Shown here: in pieces, positions 61,611 through 64,000 of the stretch
Layout of the letters: each line of letters opens with the position of its first letter
Numbering within the stretch: the stretch's first letter is position 1
Assembly (NCBI RefSeq): GCF_016879755.1
Contig: NZ_WOFU01000001.1
Coordinates: 682,001 to 746,000, forward strand
DNA from: Bacillus sp. B15-48
Lineage (GTDB): Bacteria; Bacillota; Bacilli; Bacillales; Cytobacillaceae
Direction: 5' to 3'
DNA: 64,000 bases
Translations under genes and position numbers: made by a program
Notes under the pieces: generated by a model
Told to the model about the DNA's origin: nothing
Seen by the model: only the letters and a program-made list of their open reading frames with translations
Database searches by the model: none

Positions 61611-62475
61611 GACCTTCCTCCTCCAATGGAATATTTATTAGTAGCGCTGCTGTAAACCCAGTCAACATATCAAGTCCAGAGGTATGCCCTAGTGCATTAA
61701 TTTCCGAAACATTTTTTTCCAGTTCACAACGATTCGTATCTTTACTTAAGTTGATGACCAACCGAATGATTCGTTCGTTAAACCTATCATATAGAGCACA
61801 ATTTAGATAATGTTCACTGACAAATGTCGTCGGTTTCATATGTGACGATAGAATCTCTGTCACATTTTTATAAAATAATTGTGGTAAACGCTGTATAAAT
61901 CGATTTGCAGCCACGACCCCTATAAGCATATCGTCTCCTGAAGGTGTTAAACCTTTTCCGCGCCCAACGAGATACTGAATTGCTTTTTTGTTCCCGTCTT
62001 GATCACTAACAAATAAATCATTCAAGTAATTCATCGTGTTCACTTGAATACTAGAATTGTTTTTTAGTTCAGATATAGGAAATCCAAAGCCATTTTCTTT
62101 CTCTAACTTACCAACAATAGCTAGAAATCGTTTAAAACTCGCTTTATTCAATCGATAATGTGGTGCTAGTTGTGAGGAATAAGTTTTGGATTGATTTAAA
62201 AGGATGACTGCATGACCGAAATCGATTTGTTTGCCGGAAATCTTAAGCGATTGATTCACTTTTACAGTTGTTATGAAGTTTCTTAGCATCCCGTCTTCAA
62301 GTAAAATAGATTCTGGCATCTTCGCATAACTAGAACTAGCAATGTGAATCAATCGATTTTGTTGAGCATTTTGTATATTTAAGCTTTTATTGAAAACACT
62401 GTGGACGGACCAAGTTGATCTTAATTGAAGCATTCCAGTTAATCCTTCATCGATATATTCTGCATGAATAAACAC
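61603..62475 (-). CDS. allH: Oxamate carbamoyltransferase subunit AllH (DUF2877)
   Basis: 290 residues with the DUF2877 signature GRGKGLTPSGDDMLIG (about 170-185) and a C-terminal SEINALGHTSGLDMLTGF. E. coli AllH (formerly YlbF) is one of three proteins needed for oxamate carbamoyltransferase. Start GTG at 62475 with GGGAGGG upstream. It lies 19 nt after allG and overlaps allK. Confidence 0.9.
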   Translation of the reverse strand: MFIHAEYIDEGLTGMLQLRSTWSVHSVFNKSLNIQNAQQNRLIHIASSSYAKMPESILLEDGMLRNFITTVKVNQSLKISGKQIDFGHAVILLNQSKTYSSQLAPHYRLNKASFKRFLAIVGKLEKENGFGFPISELKNNSSIQVNTMNYLNDLFVSDQDGNKKAIQYLVGRGKGLTPSGDDMLIGVVAANRFIQRLPQLFYKNVTEILSSHMKPTTFVSEHYLNCALYDRFNERIIRLVINLSKDTNRCELEKNVSEINALGHTSGLDMLTGFTAALLINIPLEEEGHG

Positions 62476-62494
62476 TTGGTCCCTCCCTTTCCAG

Positions 62495-63769
62495 TTACAC
62501 TGTTGCTTCTTGGAAGCCTAATTTTTTTGCATAGGCTAATACAGCTTTTTCAAAGCATTCAATTGGTGGGTGAACAGTCCCTGCACCAATTTGGCCTAAA
62601 CCAGCTTTTTTATTGGCAATTCCTGTATTAATGACTGGTGTAATTCCTGTCTCAACTACTTTTCTTGCATCGATTCCTAAACAAATCCCTTGGAAATCCC
62701 ATGTAGGAACTGGGAAATTAGGGTTGTGGTCAATACAAATTTCTGTCATTTCATTACTCGTTTGAAGTGCATCCTGAAATCCTCCGCTTCCGACAAAACG
62801 AGTAACAGCTGGTGCGGCAATCATTGCCAATCCACCAACACCAAATGTTTCAGTTATCGCACTATCCCCCATATCAGGTGCAGCATCCTCTTCACTGAAA
62901 CCTGAGAAATATAAACCTTGTGCCGTATTAACTGGGCCAGTAAACCACTCATCACCCATACCAGCAATCCGAATACCGAACTCGTATCCGTTACGACACA
63001 TAGCAGTGACAATCGTACCTTCTTGGATTTGTCGAGCACCGTCCATTACTGATTTGGCAGCAGCCATCATAATATTTAAGAAGAATTGGTCTGTGTCTGC
63101 CAAGAATTGCATGACCTCTTCTTTTTCTGTTTGATCGATATCTAAACGAACAATAATCGGAGCAACTTCCTTTAGGAACGCTAATGATGCTGCAATATTC
63201 CGTTGATGAAATTCATCGCCCATCGATATAGCTTTTGCTACTAGTACATTGACGTTTAGTCCACCCTCTTTCGTTTTGAGAGCTTTGCTGAGGGCAGGCC
63301 CAAGGACATCGCGCATCCAACGTAGACGAGTAATAACTTCTTCAGAATAGGCACCGAATCGTAAAACTGCACCAATTCCTTCGTTCATTGTACAATAGGC
63401 CATATTTCCGTCCGTTCGATTTTCTACAACTAAAACAGCCATATTCCCTGAAGTGATTCCACCCATAGGGCCAACTGCGTTTACATGGTGACAAGGAATA
63501 AGCTTAACTTCCCCAGACGCTAATAATTCGCGTGCCTCTTCTTCAGTATCTGCCCACTCTTCAAACAGAGCTGCACCAATACACGCACCTTGAATCGGAT
63601 CTACCATCTTTTCAAAAGTAATTGGCGGACCAGCATGTAGTAGTACTTTTCCTTCATTGAATTCTTTTATGACAGATTTAGCTGGTACGACATCTAATAA
63701 GAAAGGTGATCCAGCCACAATCTTAGCAGCAACCGCTTGATTGGCTTCATCAATTGTTTTATAATTCAT
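62495..63769 (-). CDS. allG: Oxamate carbamoyltransferase subunit AllG (DUF1116)
   Basis: 424 residues, close to the E. coli AllG (YlbE) length. DUF1116 segments: NEGKVLLHAGPPITFEKMVDPIQGACIGA, HHVNAVGPMGGITSGNMAVLVVEN, CRNGYEFGIRIAGMGDEWFTGP and the late GIANKKAGLGQIGAGTVHPP. With AllF and AllH it cleaves oxalurate to oxamate and carbamoyl phosphate. It lies between allF and allH in the operon. Confidence 0.93.
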   Translation of the reverse strand: MNYKTIDEANQAVAAKIVAGSPFLLDVVPAKSVIKEFNEGKVLLHAGPPITFEKMVDPIQGACIGAALFEEWADTEEEARELLASGEVKLIPCHHVNAVGPMGGITSGNMAVLVVENRTDGNMAYCTMNEGIGAVLRFGAYSEEVITRLRWMRDVLGPALSKALKTKEGGLNVNVLVAKAISMGDEFHQRNIAASLAFLKEVAPIIVRLDIDQTEKEEVMQFLADTDQFFLNIMMAAAKSVMDGARQIQEGTIVTAMCRNGYEFGIRIAGMGDEWFTGPVNTAQGLYFSGFSEEDAAPDMGDSAITETFGVGGLAMIAAPAVTRFVGSGGFQDALQTSNEMTEICIDHNPNFPVPTWDFQGICLGIDARKVVETGITPVINTGIANKKAGLGQIGAGTVHPPIECFEKAVLAYAKKLGFQEATV

Positions 63770-63784
63770 CGTTCTTCTCCTCCC

Positions 63785-64000
63785 TTATTTCGCTTCTACT
63801 AGTTCGACTTGATAATTATTTAAGAAATATAATGCTTTTTGTAATGTCACATTTCCACCTGCAACAGGACGCCAATCAAACTGAATAGAAGTCCCACCTT
63901 CTTCTCTAATTGCATCAGAAAAACTTCTCAATCCGATGTTAAGAAACTCTTTCGTTCCCAATAAATCTAACATTTTTCTTGATGGTTCTAATTGCTCATT
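63785..64000 (-). CDS. allF: Oxamate carbamoyltransferase subunit AllF (FdrA), C-terminal end only
   Basis: The last 71 residues before the stop at 63785; the frame stays open to the right edge, so the gene continues outside. FLNIGLRSFSDAIREEGG and IQFDWRPVAGGNVTLQKAL match the C-terminus of FdrA, which carries a CoA-ligase-like fold. It precedes allG by 15 nt. The start cannot be seen. Confidence 0.85.
   Translation of the reverse strand, partial: NEQLEPSRKMLDLLGTKEFLNIGLRSFSDAIREEGGTSIQFDWRPVAGGNVTLQKALYFLNNYQVELVEAK

Noticed and set aside
1-64000. tRNA, rRNA, phage or integrated plasmid
   Set aside because: No cloverleaf, rRNA stretch, integrase, terminase or replication gene was recognised in reading both strands.

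Overview
The window reads as chromosomal DNA of a low-GC Gram-positive of the family Bacillaceae. The evidence is strong AAGGAGG-type ribosome sites, frequent TTG and GTG starts, cre-like boxes, YwnA/YwnB-, YczE- and YppF-type proteins, and a B. subtilis-like puc set. No rRNA, tRNA, phage module, integrase or intact transposase was seen. Most genes lie on the minus strand.

Layout. (1) 1-9.2 kb: a minus-strand acyl-CoA operon with an anion-symporter-family MFS transporter, a CaiB-like CoA transferase, FixC, FixX, an acyl-CoA dehydrogenase and FixA/FixB, followed by a CaiC-like acyl-CoA ligase cut by the left edge. (2) 9.7-11.9 kb: a drug-efflux MFS gene divergent from a MerR/BltR-type regulator, with a 19-bp-spacer promoter between them. 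(3) 12-18.3 kb: an anaerobic DMSO-reductase-type operon (radical SAM protein, TorD-like chaperone, DmsA, DmsB, DmsC). (4) 18.9-21.4 kb: an ECF sigma/anti-sigma pair and a YczE-like membrane protein. (5) 21.6-32 kb: nucleoside and pseudouridine salvage: two nucleoside hydrolases, ribokinase, LacI regulator, NupC-type transporter, PsuG, and two HTH-PfkB proteins around an EamA transporter. (6) 32-48.6 kb: a patchwork of unrelated single genes (DHA2 efflux, Rrf2 regulator and YwnB-like oxidoreductase, Pnkp-Hen1 RNA repair, AtoE, OsmC, YdhR-like, YczE-like, DsbA-like, TetR, YppF-like, M20 amidohydrolase, SDR). (7) 49-64 kb: a purine/allantoin catabolic island. It holds PucI permease, allantoinase, PucG, ureidoglycolate dehydrogenase AllD, PucR, oxamate carbamoyltransferase AllF (partial), AllG and AllH, two carbamate kinases, and a lactate-permease-family transporter with a small coiled-coil membrane partner. 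Together these take allantoin to oxalurate, then to oxamate plus carbamoyl phosphate, then to ATP.

The most unusual feature is non-coding. From 18.5 to 48 kb about 16 copies of a short dispersed element (core GGGGCGTCACTGTGACG) sit mostly at the 3' ends of minus-strand genes, nearly all in one orientation, and often supply the last codons and the stop codon. A second family (core ACGGTTCTGCCGTTTC) and a third (GTTAATCTGCGAT) do the same elsewhere. One core-element copy lies exactly at the break of a truncated tctA gene. A separate array of eleven AGTACT motifs at near-helical spacing fills the gap at 32.15-32.67 kb, and a 21-bp tandem repeat lies at 18.74-18.83 kb.

All functions are inferred from reading the sequence; no database search was run.
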